From assembly GCA_942493335.1 (NCBI GenBank), contig OW818693.1:868001-932000 (forward strand): a DNA stretch of 64,000 bases, given 5' to 3'. The position numbers and the translations under genes were made by a program. Of this stretch, positions 41,418-50,003 are shown one piece after another. The notes under the pieces are model-generated. The model was not told where the DNA came from, searched no databases, and saw only the letters and a program-made list of their open reading frames with translations. Origin of the DNA: JAEWSN01 sp942493335 (lineage in GTDB: Bacteria > Bacillota > Clostridia > DSM-8532). How positions within the stretch are numbered: position 1 is the stretch's first letter; the number at the start of each line of letters is the position of its first letter.

Positions 41418-42653
41418 TTAGTGGCAGCCGCTGCAGCTGGAGCAATCGCATCCGCTGGCGGGCATTTCCGTCAGGCAGGCGATGCCGGGCAGTTCCTTGC
41501 CTTCAAGGAATTCAAGGGAAGCGCCGCCGCCAGTGGAAATATGGGTGATCTTGTCGGCAAAGCCGAGTTGTTCCACGGCTGCGGCAGAGTCTCCACCGCC
41601 TACGATGGAGAGCGCGCCGGAATTGGCGAGGGCTTCCGCGATCTTCTTGGTACCGTTTGCGAAGCGTTCGAATTCGAACACACCGGGAGGTCCGTTCCAG
41701 ATGACCGTCTTCGCTTCCTTGATGGCCACGGAGAAGAGATCGATGGTCTTCGGTCCGATGTCGAGGCCCATGCAGTCATCCGGAATCGCATTGGAATCCA
41801 CCATAAAGGATTCCGCGTCCGCCTTGAATTCCTTGGCAACGACATTGTCCAGCGGCAGAAGGAACTTGACGTTCTTTGCCTTGGCCTTGGCGAGCAGTTC
41901 GTTGGCAAGATCCAGACGATCCAGTTCGCACAGAGAGGTGCCGACATTGTGTCCCTGCGCCTTCAGGAAGGTGTAGGCCATGCCGCCGCCGATGATGAGG
42001 GTATCGACTTTGTCCAGCAGGCTTTCGATGACGCTGATCTTGTCGGACACCTTGGCGCCGCCAAGAATGGCGACGAACGGGCGTTCCGGATTCTCAAGCG
42101 CTTTGCCCATGATGTCCAGTTCCTTCTTGATGAGAAAACCGCAGACGGCAGGCAGATAATCGGCCAATCCGGCCGTGGAGGCATGTGCGCGATGCGCGGT
42201 GCCGAAAGCGTCATTCACAAAGAGCTCGGCCATGGAAGCCAGTTCCTTCGCGAATGCCGGATCATTCTTTTCCTCTTCCTTGTGGAAACGAACATTTTCA
42301 AGCATCATGATTTCGCCGTTTTTCAGCGCGGCGGCCTTTGCCTTCGCATCGGGTCCGATGACATCGGCAGCGAGGATGACCGGGCGGCCCAGCAGTTGGG
42401 CAAGGCGATCGGCGGCGGGCTTCATGCTGTATTTGGCTTCGGGACCATTCTTCGGGCGGCCCAAATGGGAAACGAGAATGACCTTCGCATCGTTCTCCAA
42501 CATGTACCGGATGGTCGGCAGTGCGCCGACGATGCGGTTGTCGTCCGTGATGTTGCCATCCTTGTCCAAAGGCACATTGAAATCGACGCGCGCGATGATG
42601 CGGCGTCCAGCAAAGTAGATGTCGGAAATCGTCATCTTGTTCTTCATGCTCAT
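41418..42653 (-). CDS. pgk: Phosphoglycerate kinase with Cys-rich C-terminal tail
   Basis: Transfers phosphate between 1,3-bisphosphoglycerate and ADP. The 411-residue protein has RVDFNVPLD, SHLGRPK, LLENVRFHKEEEKND, FGTAHRAHAST, GGAKVSDKI and GGGDSAAAVEQLG. Beyond the usual end (LEGKELPGIACL) it carries a tail ending SGCDCSSCSGCH, with four Cys in 10 residues and a final His, which looks like a metal or redox site. The ATG at 42653 is preferred, with AAAGGA upstream at a longer than usual distance; an ATG two codons later is possible. Confidence 0.95.
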   Translation of the reverse strand: MSMKNKMTISDIYFAGRRIIARVDFNVPLDKDGNITDDNRIVGALPTIRYMLENDAKVILVSHLGRPKNGPEAKYSMKPAADRLAQLLGRPVILAADVIGPDAKAKAAALKNGEIMMLENVRFHKEEEKNDPAFAKELASMAELFVNDAFGTAHRAHASTAGLADYLPAVCGFLIKKELDIMGKALENPERPFVAILGGAKVSDKISVIESLLDKVDTLIIGGGMAYTFLKAQGHNVGTSLCELDRLDLANELLAKAKAKNVKFLLPLDNVVAKEFKADAESFMVDSNAIPDDCMGLDIGPKTIDLFSVAIKEAKTVIWNGPPGVFEFERFANGTKKIAEALANSGALSIVGGGDSAAAVEQLGFADKITHISTGGGASLEFLEGKELPGIACLTEMPASGCDCSSCSGCH

Positions 42654-42744
42654 AAGGGTGCGACATCCTTTCTTGATTCGTCTCTCCCCGACAGGCCGGA
42701 ATACTGGCGTGTCCATCTTCCCGGAAGGTCGTCGAGGCGTATCC

Positions 42745-42774
42745 ATTGTATACTGTATGTACCTTTTTGTGCAA
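42745..42774 (-). promoter_or_regulatory. Probable promoter of pgk-tpiA-gpmI
   Basis: TTGCAC and TACAAT spaced by 18 nt on the minus strand, about 90 nt upstream of pgk and downstream of the gapA terminator. Confidence 0.6.
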
Positions 42775-42843
42775 GGTCTTCACCTTGGTTTCGATATTTT
42801 TTTATCAATGTCGGAGCGGTCGGCTGAGCACAGATATCACTGC

Positions 42844-42888
42844 AAAAAGGAACCGCCCCGGAATCACTAATGACTCCGAAGCGGTTCC
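42844..42888 (-). terminator. Terminator of gapA
   Basis: GGAACCGC and GCGGTTCC form an 8-bp stem, extended inside by CGGA/TCCG, followed by TTTTT on the minus strand, 29 nt after the gapA stop. It separates gapA from pgk. Confidence 0.85.
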
Positions 42889-42916
42889 GTTGTTTCAAAG
42901 AATCGGGTGGGAAGGC

Positions 42917-43930
42917 TTACTTCGCGTCGACAACGGCCATGTGGCTGATGAGGTCGACAACCTTGTTGGAATAGCCCCATTCGTTGTCATACCAGGAAAC
43001 GAGCTTCACGAAGTTGTCGTTCAGCGCGATACCGGCCTTGGCATCGAAGATGGAGGTGCGGGAATCGTGGATGAGGTCGGTGGAGACGATTTCATCCTCG
43101 GTGTAGCCGATGATGCCCTTGAACTGTTCGCTCTCGGAAGCTGCCTTCATGGCGGCCTTGATGGCTTCGTAGGTGGCGGGTTTCTCGAGGCGGACGGTCA
43201 GGTCGACCACGGAAACGTCAAGGGTGGGAACGCGGAACGCCATGCCGGTGAGCTTGCCGTTCAGGGCGGGGATGACCTTGCCAACGGCCTTTGCAGCGCC
43301 GGTGGAGGACGGGATGATGTTGTTCAGCACAGCGCGGCCGCCTCTCCAGTCCTTGTTGGACGGAGCGTCAACGGTCTTCTGGGTGCCGGTGGTGGCGTGA
43401 ACGGTGGTCATGAGACCTTCCACGATGCCGAAGTTGTCATTGATGACCTTGGCAAGGGGAGCGAGGCAGTTGGTGGTGCAGGACGCGTTGGAAACAACGG
43501 CCATGTCCTTGGTGTACTTGTCCTGGTTGACGCCCATGACGAACATCGGGGCATCGGCGGACGGAGCGGAGATGATGACTTTCTTGGCGCCGCCCTTGAG
43601 GTGGGCGGAAGCCTTTTCGGTCGTGGTGAACACGCCGGTGGACTCGACGACGTATTCGGCGCCGCAGCTGCCCCATGCGATTTCGCCGGGATCCTTGCAG
43701 GCGAAGACGGTGATGGCGTTGCCGTTGACAACGAGCTTGCCGTCCTTGACGGAGATGTCGCCCTGGAACTGGCCATGGACGGAATCATAGCGAAGCATGT
43801 AAACCATGTACTCCAAATCGATGAAGGGATCGTTGATGCCGACGACCTTCACGTTGGGGTTGCCGAGCGCCGCACGGAACACGAGACGGCCGATGCGACC
43901 AAAACCGTTGATACCCATTTTTACTGCCAT
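42917..43930 (-). CDS. gapA: Glyceraldehyde-3-phosphate dehydrogenase
   Basis: Oxidises glyceraldehyde-3-phosphate with NAD and phosphate. The 337-residue protein has the Rossmann start MGINGFGRIGRLVFR, the catalytic Cys in SNASCTTNCLAPL, His in TTVHATTGTQK, and WYDNEWGYSNKV at the end. The start at 43930 has AGGAGGCTTC upstream. It has its own promoter, a Rex-like operator in the leader, and a terminator, so it is expressed separately from pgk. Confidence 0.97.
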   Translation of the reverse strand: MAVKMGINGFGRIGRLVFRAALGNPNVKVVGINDPFIDLEYMVYMLRYDSVHGQFQGDISVKDGKLVVNGNAITVFACKDPGEIAWGSCGAEYVVESTGVFTTTEKASAHLKGGAKKVIISAPSADAPMFVMGVNQDKYTKDMAVVSNASCTTNCLAPLAKVINDNFGIVEGLMTTVHATTGTQKTVDAPSNKDWRGGRAVLNNIIPSSTGAAKAVGKVIPALNGKLTGMAFRVPTLDVSVVDLTVRLEKPATYEAIKAAMKAASESEQFKGIIGYTEDEIVSTDLIHDSRTSIFDAKAGIALNDNFVKLVSWYDNEWGYSNKVVDLISHMAVVDAK

Positions 43931-43958
43931 GATAGAAGCCTCCTGTCGTAGATGTATA

Positions 43959-43976
43959 TTGTTATATTGATCACAA
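43959..43976. promoter_or_regulatory. Rex-type operator in the gapA leader
   Basis: The 18-bp sequence reads TTGTGATCAATATAACAA on the minus strand, matching TTGTKA-N6-TMACAA, the known Rex operator pattern. It lies just downstream of the gapA -10 box, where a bound repressor would block transcription. Confidence 0.7.
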
Positions 43977-43988
43977 AATACCAGCGCT

Positions 43989-44017
43989 ATTTTACCCGAT
44001 TTCTCGGTCCAATGCAA
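43989..44017 (-). promoter_or_regulatory. Promoter of gapA
   Basis: TTGCAT and TAAAAT with 17-nt spacing on the minus strand. The predicted start near 43982 is about 6 nt before the Rex-type operator. Confidence 0.7.
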
Positions 44018-44042
44018 GGGGCGGCCTCGAAACCGGCATGTT

Positions 44043-45014
44043 TCAGGGGGTTGTGCCGCCCCGTTTCCAGTACGGCAAGGAAAAATAGGCGGCCAGCAGC
44101 ACGAAGGTCAGGAAAGCGAACCACAGCTTGTGGACAGCGTCGATGGGAAGCGGCGTGAAGAACCCCTCGATGGCGCCTGCAAGGATCAGCAGCAATGCAA
44201 TGCCGGGGATAAGGGAAGCCGCCTTTGTGGCACTGCGAACCAAAGCATTTCCCCGTGAATACTCCCCCGGAATCAGGAGCGCCTTGCCCAGGGAAAGCCC
44301 CGCACCACCGGAGATGAAGATGGCGGTCAGCTCCAGTACGCCGTGCGGCAGGATGAGCGACCAGTACTGAACGGCTGTCTCCCCGTGATTCATCACCAAT
44401 GCGGTCAGACCGCCAAGCATCGTGCCGTTGGTCAGAAGGATCCAGAAGGTGCCGATTCCGGCCGTGATGCCCGCAGTAAACGCCAAAATGGCCACCCGGA
44501 TGTTGTTGACGGTGATATAGCTCGACATGACGGGGAAACTGTTCCGGTCCACCGTCACTTCCCGGTTCGACCAGTCCGTCCGGTTTGCAAGGTCCGCAGG
44601 CAGAAAATACCGCGCCGTGCCGTTGTCCATTCGGACCATGACATAGCTCAGGATTGCCCCTGCCAGGAAGAAACAGAACGCGGTGAAGATAAACCAGCGG
44701 TATTCGCGAAGAAGCGATGGAAACCGCCTGGTCAGATAGGTTCCCGCCGATCGCAGACTGAATTTGCGAACCACATACAGCTGGTTGTGCGCTCTTCCCG
44801 AAAGGCTGTTGAGGTACCCGGACAATTCGCTGCCGGGGAAATGGGTCCGGACATAGGCCAGGTGATGGCTGGTCAGGCGGACCAGGTGCAGAAAACGCTT
44901 CAGTTCCCCCGGCGTAAGGGCGGGAGCCCCTTTTCGGGAAAGCGTCCGTACATGGGCATCCAAGGTGTCCCACTCGGTCCTGTGTCGTTCCATGAAGGCA
45001 CGTTCAGTCTGCAT
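44043..45014 (-). CDS. SpoIIM-family (stage II sporulation protein M-like) membrane protein
   Basis: A 323-residue protein with a soluble helical N-terminus (about 1-105) and five or six membrane helices. It has the signature ITVNNIRVAILAFTAGITAGIGTFWILLTNG and HGVLELTAIFISGGAGL of the SpoIIM superfamily. True SpoIIM acts in forespore engulfment; members next to RDD, DUF58 and MoxR genes, as here, form a wider group of unknown role. The start at 45014 has GGGGAG upstream and overlaps the RDD stop by 11 nt. It is the last gene of the cluster. Confidence 0.85.
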   Translation of the reverse strand: MQTERAFMERHRTEWDTLDAHVRTLSRKGAPALTPGELKRFLHLVRLTSHHLAYVRTHFPGSELSGYLNSLSGRAHNQLYVVRKFSLRSAGTYLTRRFPSLLREYRWFIFTAFCFFLAGAILSYVMVRMDNGTARYFLPADLANRTDWSNREVTVDRNSFPVMSSYITVNNIRVAILAFTAGITAGIGTFWILLTNGTMLGGLTALVMNHGETAVQYWSLILPHGVLELTAIFISGGAGLSLGKALLIPGEYSRGNALVRSATKAASLIPGIALLLILAGAIEGFFTPLPIDAVHKLWFAFLTFVLLAAYFSLPYWKRGGTTP

Positions 45015-45879
45015 GCGCGCTCTCCCCTGTTGACTGTCCCATTGTATCCTGATCCGGAGGGAGGCCTGAAACCTGTACTGCAGCTTGGGCAGCCTCCTGA
45101 ACTATAGCTTGGGCAGCCGCCTGCATTACAGCTTGGGCAGCCGTCTGCGCTGAAGACTGGCTTGCGGTCCGTATGGCGGCCTGCGCATACAGCTCCTCGA
45201 GGAAGCGGCGGGAATCCGTCCGTTCCCCGAGCCCGAATTTCTTGCGAAAATACCCTGCGATCCGCTCCTCAAGGGAATCCCGATTCATCAGAACCTGCCT
45301 GCGGGCCAGCCAGGATTCGAGGATGCCGTATTCCTCCCGCGTCATCGGGTATCTCTGCAACCCGCCCGATGAGGAGGGATCATCCGGCAGAACCGGCATG
45401 GTGAGTGCGGTTCGCTCCTCTTCCACGACGAGGGTCGCGGCAGCCAGATCACCCAGCCGTTTCCGTTGCCGGTTGAACAGCATGAAAGCCACGCCCGGCC
45501 CGGGCAGATCGATCGTCATCTTCATGAATTCCCGCACCACAGCATGCACAGCGGTGATGGCCTGACCGTTCGCACGGATTACACGCAGGGAGAACAGCCG
45601 TTTGCCCGGTGTCTGCCCCCGCATGAAAAGATCGAACAGGATGGAATATCCGTATTGGATGACAAAGAGGGCGACCAAACCCATTGCGACCAGCCATGAA
45701 TTCAGTTCGACCGCGAACAGGTCCGCTCCGTAAATGAGCCATGCGCCCAACAGCAGGAGGGCACATCCCGCAAACTGGATCAGCATGTCGATCACGGATG
45801 CCAGAATCCGGATTCCCACGGAAGCCAGCGTATATTCAATTTCGATGTTGTCCGGAGTCAGAATTCTGACGGTGTCCAT
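45004..45879 (-). CDS. RDD-family membrane protein
   Basis: A 291-residue protein. Residues about 15-145 are an RDD domain (EIEYTLASVGIRILASVIDMLIQ ... RGQTPGKRLFSLRVIRANGQAIT) with several membrane helices. A cytoplasmic part follows, ending in a Gln/Ala-rich tail (SAQTAAQAVMQAAAQAIVQEAAQ) encoded by three 24-bp repeats. RDD proteins are mostly uncharacterised; a few are linked to ion exchange. The start at 45879 has GAGGGGGCAGGGG upstream; an ATG at 45894 overlapping the DUF58 stop is an alternative. Confidence 0.85.
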   Translation of the reverse strand: MDTVRILTPDNIEIEYTLASVGIRILASVIDMLIQFAGCALLLLGAWLIYGADLFAVELNSWLVAMGLVALFVIQYGYSILFDLFMRGQTPGKRLFSLRVIRANGQAITAVHAVVREFMKMTIDLPGPGVAFMLFNRQRKRLGDLAAATLVVEEERTALTMPVLPDDPSSSGGLQRYPMTREEYGILESWLARRQVLMNRDSLEERIAGYFRKKFGLGERTDSRRFLEELYAQAAIRTASQSSAQTAAQAVMQAAAQAIVQEAAQAAVQVSGLPPDQDTMGQSTGESAHAD

Positions 45880-45890
45880 CCCCTGCCCCC

Positions 45891-47201
45891 TCATATGGCC
45901 AGATTCCGCCTTTTCAAGGCGATGTAGCGGTTGATGACATCGGTCCCGAGCTCCTCCGGCAGGCATTCATGGCACATGACGCCCGTTTTTCGGATGCGGG
46001 ACAGAATGGCGTGGCGTTCCTCCAGCATCTCCAGGGCGGCCGTTTTCAGGAAGATGCCGGAATCATCCTTCGGCACGGCCTGCGCCAGTGCCTCCACCTT
46101 TTCCGCCACCATCATGAAGATCATCACCAAATGCCGGCCGCTCAGAAATGGCAGGCATTGCAGCAGATCATCCGCCTCATCGGCCGTCTCGAATTCCGTG
46201 AACAGGACCAGGATGCTGCGCTTTTTCACATGACGTCCGACATGGCCGAACAGCAGCTTCCAGTTCGATGTTTCCCGTGTGTAGTCCACATCGAAAAGGC
46301 CTTCCATCATCTTCAGGCGGTGCGCAGGCCCTTTCCCGGGGGCAATCCAGGTGCCGATCTCCGTATTGAAGACCAGCAGACCACTCTTGTCCCCCGTCAG
46401 GTTCGCAATGTCGCTGAGAATCAGTGCAGTGTTGACCGCAAGGTCCAGTTTCCTGCATCCCCTCACTTCATAGCTCATCGGCCGGCCGGCATCGATCACG
46501 GCGACGATGTCCTGGTTTCTTTCCACTTCGTACTGGTTCACAATCGGTACATTGGAACGTGCCGTTGCTTTCCAGTTGATTCTGCGATAGGAGTCGCCGC
46601 TCACATAATGTCGCAGGCTCTCGAATTCCATTCCCGAGCCGCGCTGGTTCCAGATGCGTTTTCCCGATGCGGACAGGTAACCGCCGAAAACCATCAACCG
46701 GTACTTGTGCAGATCCTTCAGGTTCGGATATACCTTGAACCGGCCAGGCAGCTCCCGGCGGATGTGAAAATGGGATAGGCCGAGTCGGGTCGAAATCCGT
46801 GCGTGCACTGCTGGAAAATCATAGATTCCGCGCTTTTTCGGAATGAGGCCGTACGCCAGCACCATCTTCCCATGCGGCGGGATGACGGCACCGGTTACAG
46901 GTGAACGAACTTCGAAATGGAAATCCGGAACCTCGTCCCGCAGATCGATCTGAAGTGGGTATGAGGAACGGTTGTAGACTTCAAAGGTCATCGCTTCTTC
47001 CGCGAACAGGGACAACCGTTCATCGCTTGTCCGGCGGATTTCACAATCAGGTCCGGATCGCAGGCGATCCAGCAGGATGACGATGGCCAGTACCAGGTTC
47101 AAGAGCACGAAAACAAACGGAGCCAGCCCAAAAGGAGCGGCAGCTGCTGCAAGCAGAAGAATGAGAATGGATGCAAGGACGGTCCGTCTCGATAGCTGCA
47201 A
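45891..47201 (-). CDS. DUF58 protein of the MoxR cluster
   Basis: A 436-residue protein with two N-terminal membrane helices (about 5-45) and the DUF58 core: SGMEFESLRHYVSGDSYRRINWKATARSN, VPIVNQYEVERNQDIVAVIDAGRPM and a VWA-like end. DUF58 proteins work with MoxR AAA ATPases in poorly understood chaperone or envelope-maturation systems. The start is a TTG at 47201, with GAGGAGG 7 nt upstream; no in-frame ATG fits. That ribosome site lies in a duplicated copy of the moxR 3' end. Confidence 0.88.
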   Translation of the reverse strand: MQLSRRTVLASILILLLAAAAAPFGLAPFVFVLLNLVLAIVILLDRLRSGPDCEIRRTSDERLSLFAEEAMTFEVYNRSSYPLQIDLRDEVPDFHFEVRSPVTGAVIPPHGKMVLAYGLIPKKRGIYDFPAVHARISTRLGLSHFHIRRELPGRFKVYPNLKDLHKYRLMVFGGYLSASGKRIWNQRGSGMEFESLRHYVSGDSYRRINWKATARSNVPIVNQYEVERNQDIVAVIDAGRPMSYEVRGCRKLDLAVNTALILSDIANLTGDKSGLLVFNTEIGTWIAPGKGPAHRLKMMEGLFDVDYTRETSNWKLLFGHVGRHVKKRSILVLFTEFETADEADDLLQCLPFLSGRHLVMIFMMVAEKVEALAQAVPKDDSGIFLKTAALEMLEERHAILSRIRKTGVMCHECLPEELGTDVINRYIALKRRNLAI

Positions 47202-47209
47202 GTCATAAC

Positions 47210-47292
47210 CTCCTCAACGCGGCACTTTCCCCTGGTCCGGGTTGTCAGTGAAGACACAATCTCCTCAACGCGGCACTTTCACCTGGTCCAGG
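47210..47292 (-). repeat. 51-bp tandem duplication of the moxR 3' end
   Basis: About 32 bp including the moxR stop and its GAGGAG box (47261-47292) occur again 51 bp downstream (47210-47241) with three mismatches. The distal copy is untranslated and supplies the DUF58 ribosome site. Confidence 0.85.
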
Positions 47293-48224
47293 ATACCGGA
47301 AAGCACGTCATCCGCCTTCACGCCGTCCAATGTCACTTCCGGCTTCAGGATCAATCTATGGCGAAGCGAGGGAAGGGCGACCTGCTTGATGTCTTCCGGC
47401 AGCACATAGTCCCGCCCAGCCATGACCGCCCAGGCTTTGGACGCTGTCAGCAGCGCAATGCAACCGCGCGGACTGCTGCCGTTTTCCACGAGCTGGCTTT
47501 CCCGTGTGGCCCGGACGATTTCCACCATGTAACGGATCAGCGCGTCCTCCACCTTGACCAGACTGACAGCCCTCCGCATTTCCAGCACCTGTTCCCCGGT
47601 GCAGACCGGCAGCACTTCGCAGTTCTCAGGCGTCATCTTTGCCGCATGCAGTCCATGGAGGCGTTTGAGCACCTCCGCTTCACCGCCGGCGGTCGGATAG
47701 TCCATGGAAACCTTGAACAGGAAACGGTCGATCAGGGCTTCCGGCAGGGAATAGGTGCCTTCGTACTCAATGGGGTTCTGCGTGGCCATCACCATGAACG
47801 GCATCGGAATGGCCATTGTGTCCCCGTCGATGGAGACCGATTCGTCCTGCATGGCCTCCAGCAGGGCGGATTGCGTCTTCGGCGGCGTCCGGTTGATTTC
47901 ATCCGCCAGAATCAGATTGGCGAACACAGGCCCCTTTTTCAGTTCGAAGACACGCTCCTGCATGTTGAACATCTTGGTTCCAATGATGTCGGAAGGCATC
48001 AGATCCGGTGTGAACTGGATACGGTTGCAGGTCAGGCTCATCGTCTTCGCAAAGGTCCTTGCGAAGAGCGTCTTCGCCAGACCCGGCACGCCCTCGATCA
48101 ACAGATGTCCGCCGCTGAGCATGGCTGCGATGCAGAAATCCGCCACTTCCTCCTGCTCGATGATGACTTTGGCGACTTCGCCCTTCAGTTTCCGGATGAT
48201 GGATTGGATTTCTTCATGCTCCAC
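47265..48224 (-). CDS. MoxR-type AAA ATPase
   Basis: A 319-residue AAA protein. Walker A is GVPGLAKTLFART (about 42-54), Walker B LILADEINRTPPKTQSALLEAMQD, sensor VMATQNPIEYEGTYSLPEALIDRF, with the MoxR C-terminal lid. MoxR ATPases act as chaperone-like partners for VWA/DUF58 proteins. The start at 48224 overlaps the preceding gene by 40 nt. Its 3' end was recently duplicated (see repeat entry). Confidence 0.93.
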   Translation of the reverse strand: MEHEEIQSIIRKLKGEVAKVIIEQEEVADFCIAAMLSGGHLLIEGVPGLAKTLFARTFAKTMSLTCNRIQFTPDLMPSDIIGTKMFNMQERVFELKKGPVFANLILADEINRTPPKTQSALLEAMQDESVSIDGDTMAIPMPFMVMATQNPIEYEGTYSLPEALIDRFLFKVSMDYPTAGGEAEVLKRLHGLHAAKMTPENCEVLPVCTGEQVLEMRRAVSLVKVEDALIRYMVEIVRATRESQLVENGSSPRGCIALLTASKAWAVMAGRDYVLPEDIKQVALPSLRHRLILKPEVTLDGVKADDVLSGILDQVKVPR

Positions 48225-49363
48225 AGCTTTTTCCCTCTCTTCACCATGATTTCTTCCAGTTCCTGCAGCAAAAGGATGATTTCCTTCCGCATGCGTGATT
48301 TCGCCCTTGCCGTCCTGAGGGAGTCCCTGACCCCCGAACCGTTCCGTCCCGGTTCATGCGCCGGCTGTTCAGGCCTACCCGTCCCGACCGGTTCCGCAAG
48401 CCTTCTGATCAGGGCTTCCGCACGCCTGGCCGAATGGATTCCGGCATATCCTTCCTTCTCCCAGCATTCGAGCCAGTTGTCGGGGGTGATCCTCTTTCCG
48501 GACGGCATTTGCCTGCCCAGCCGCTCCAGAAAATGATGCCAATGGCTCTCCAGCGCCAGCTCCCAATGCCCCGCCCGATGGTAGAGCTCGCCGACCGCCC
48601 GTGGATATTGATCCTCTTCCGGTTCTTCTTCCTCCAGGTATTTTTTCGCCTTGCCGAACCGCTTGCCCCGATAGAGGAAAAAGACGGCCAGAACAACGAG
48701 GAACTGACAGAGAAGCATCTTCAGCCACAAGGGCATGTCCATCCACAGCGAGGAGCCATCGGGCATCCATAGAAGGTAATATTCGTCATGATAAATCCCC
48801 CGCCCCGCCATGTAGGGCCAGGTCTTCGTGAAAAGCAGATAGGCATAGGCCGGATCATCGGCGATGAAAAGGTTGATGAGCGGATCGAGGCTTGCCGTCA
48901 TGATGACGGAGCCTTCTCCGGATGCCCACTCGGTGATCTCATAGATGATGTCATCCTTGCTGGTGAAGGATTGTTTTGAGGTCATGGAATAACCGGCTTC
49001 CGTAAAATCACCGAATTCATAGACCACACCTGGGTAAAGAAGGAGGATGTGGTCCCCCTTCCCCATTTTCCCCTGAATGGAACGGCTGACGACTTCGGAG
49101 CCTGCATTGCTGCGCGACAGTGTCAGCGTTCGCAGGGCATCTCCACGAAGCGACTCAATGGGCGTACTGGAATAATGCGTGGGGTGCCCCAGGTCCTCCA
49201 GGGTTCGGGTATAGAGGGATAGCCCGGTCAGGCCGGTATTGGCCGCCGCGAAATCCATCTGCGATTTTTTCTGGAATCGGCTCCAGCCGAGTCCGATGCA
49301 GGCGAGAACGACAAGGAGGATCAATCCGATGCGAAGAAGGCTTTTCCGGTCAGGTTTCTTCAT
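48185..49363 (-). CDS. DUF4350 membrane protein
   Basis: A 392-residue protein. One N-terminal membrane helix (about 9-27), an outside domain to about 208 resembling the DUF4350 region (LSLYTRTLEDLGHPTHYSSTPIESLRG ... GKGDHILLLYPG), a second helix (about 210-228) and a cytoplasmic part with an acidic stretch. DUF4350 genes regularly sit between DUF4129 and MoxR genes. Function unknown. It overlaps both neighbours (14 nt upstream, 40 nt downstream). Confidence 0.8.
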   Translation of the reverse strand: MKKPDRKSLLRIGLILLVVLACIGLGWSRFQKKSQMDFAAANTGLTGLSLYTRTLEDLGHPTHYSSTPIESLRGDALRTLTLSRSNAGSEVVSRSIQGKMGKGDHILLLYPGVVYEFGDFTEAGYSMTSKQSFTSKDDIIYEITEWASGEGSVIMTASLDPLINLFIADDPAYAYLLFTKTWPYMAGRGIYHDEYYLLWMPDGSSLWMDMPLWLKMLLCQFLVVLAVFFLYRGKRFGKAKKYLEEEEPEEDQYPRAVGELYHRAGHWELALESHWHHFLERLGRQMPSGKRITPDNWLECWEKEGYAGIHSARRAEALIRRLAEPVGTGRPEQPAHEPGRNGSGVRDSLRTARAKSRMRKEIILLLQELEEIMVKRGKKLWSMKKSNPSSGN

Positions 49364-50003
49364 GCCGGCCCGCCTCCTTCCAAAAACGTTCCTCGATCAG
49401 CATCCATTGCCGATGGGTTTCCGCGTCGATATCCGTTTTCCCGTACCAGCACGCATTGAAGGCAAGGGCAAGCCCTTCGAAGGGTTCTGCCGCCTGATAC
49501 GCTTCACTGCGCAGTTTCCGGACCATTTCCGAACCGGTCATGCTCTCGTCGTGATGCAGGATGTTGCCGTCATGCAGGTACAGGAGGATTCCGATGAAGC
49601 GGTAACGTACCGCGAGACGGTATTCACCCTGCCGGAAAAGCAGTTCCGCCTTCTCCTGAAGGGCAGGCACGGTGACACCTGCCGCAAGCGTCTCCCCAAG
49701 AAACGTCCGTCGTCCGGGATTCCGCCGGAGATTCCGGAAAATGATGAAGACCACTGCCAGAATCACTGCCCCGATGAGTGCCACAAAGACGATGGCGAGG
49801 GTGCGTGCCCAGTCCCCGCCCGCATCCCCGGACGATCCCAGTGAAAGGGTGAGGGATTCCAGAAAATCCATGATGGCCTTCACGAGATCCCGATAAAGGC
49901 GCAGCAGGAATTTCTGAAATTGGAGATGATCCATGGACTGGATCTGCCGGTTCAGCGCATCCACATAGGTCTGCCGATCCGGACACGGCGATGCATTCAT
50001 CAT
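49350..50003 (-). CDS. DUF4129 membrane protein
   Basis: A 217-residue protein: a soluble N-terminus, one membrane helix (about 62-88), and a cytoplasmic DUF4129 domain (about 120-215: YRLAVRYRFIGILLYLHDGNIL, ALAFNACWYGKTDIDAE). In other bacteria this domain is often fused to transglutaminase-like proteins, and as a single gene it accompanies MoxR-DUF58. The start ATG overlaps the preceding stop (ATGA). Confidence 0.85.
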   Translation of the reverse strand: MMNASPCPDRQTYVDALNRQIQSMDHLQFQKFLLRLYRDLVKAIMDFLESLTLSLGSSGDAGGDWARTLAIVFVALIGAVILAVVFIIFRNLRRNPGRRTFLGETLAAGVTVPALQEKAELLFRQGEYRLAVRYRFIGILLYLHDGNILHHDESMTGSEMVRKLRSEAYQAAEPFEGLALAFNACWYGKTDIDAETHRQWMLIEERFWKEAGRHEET

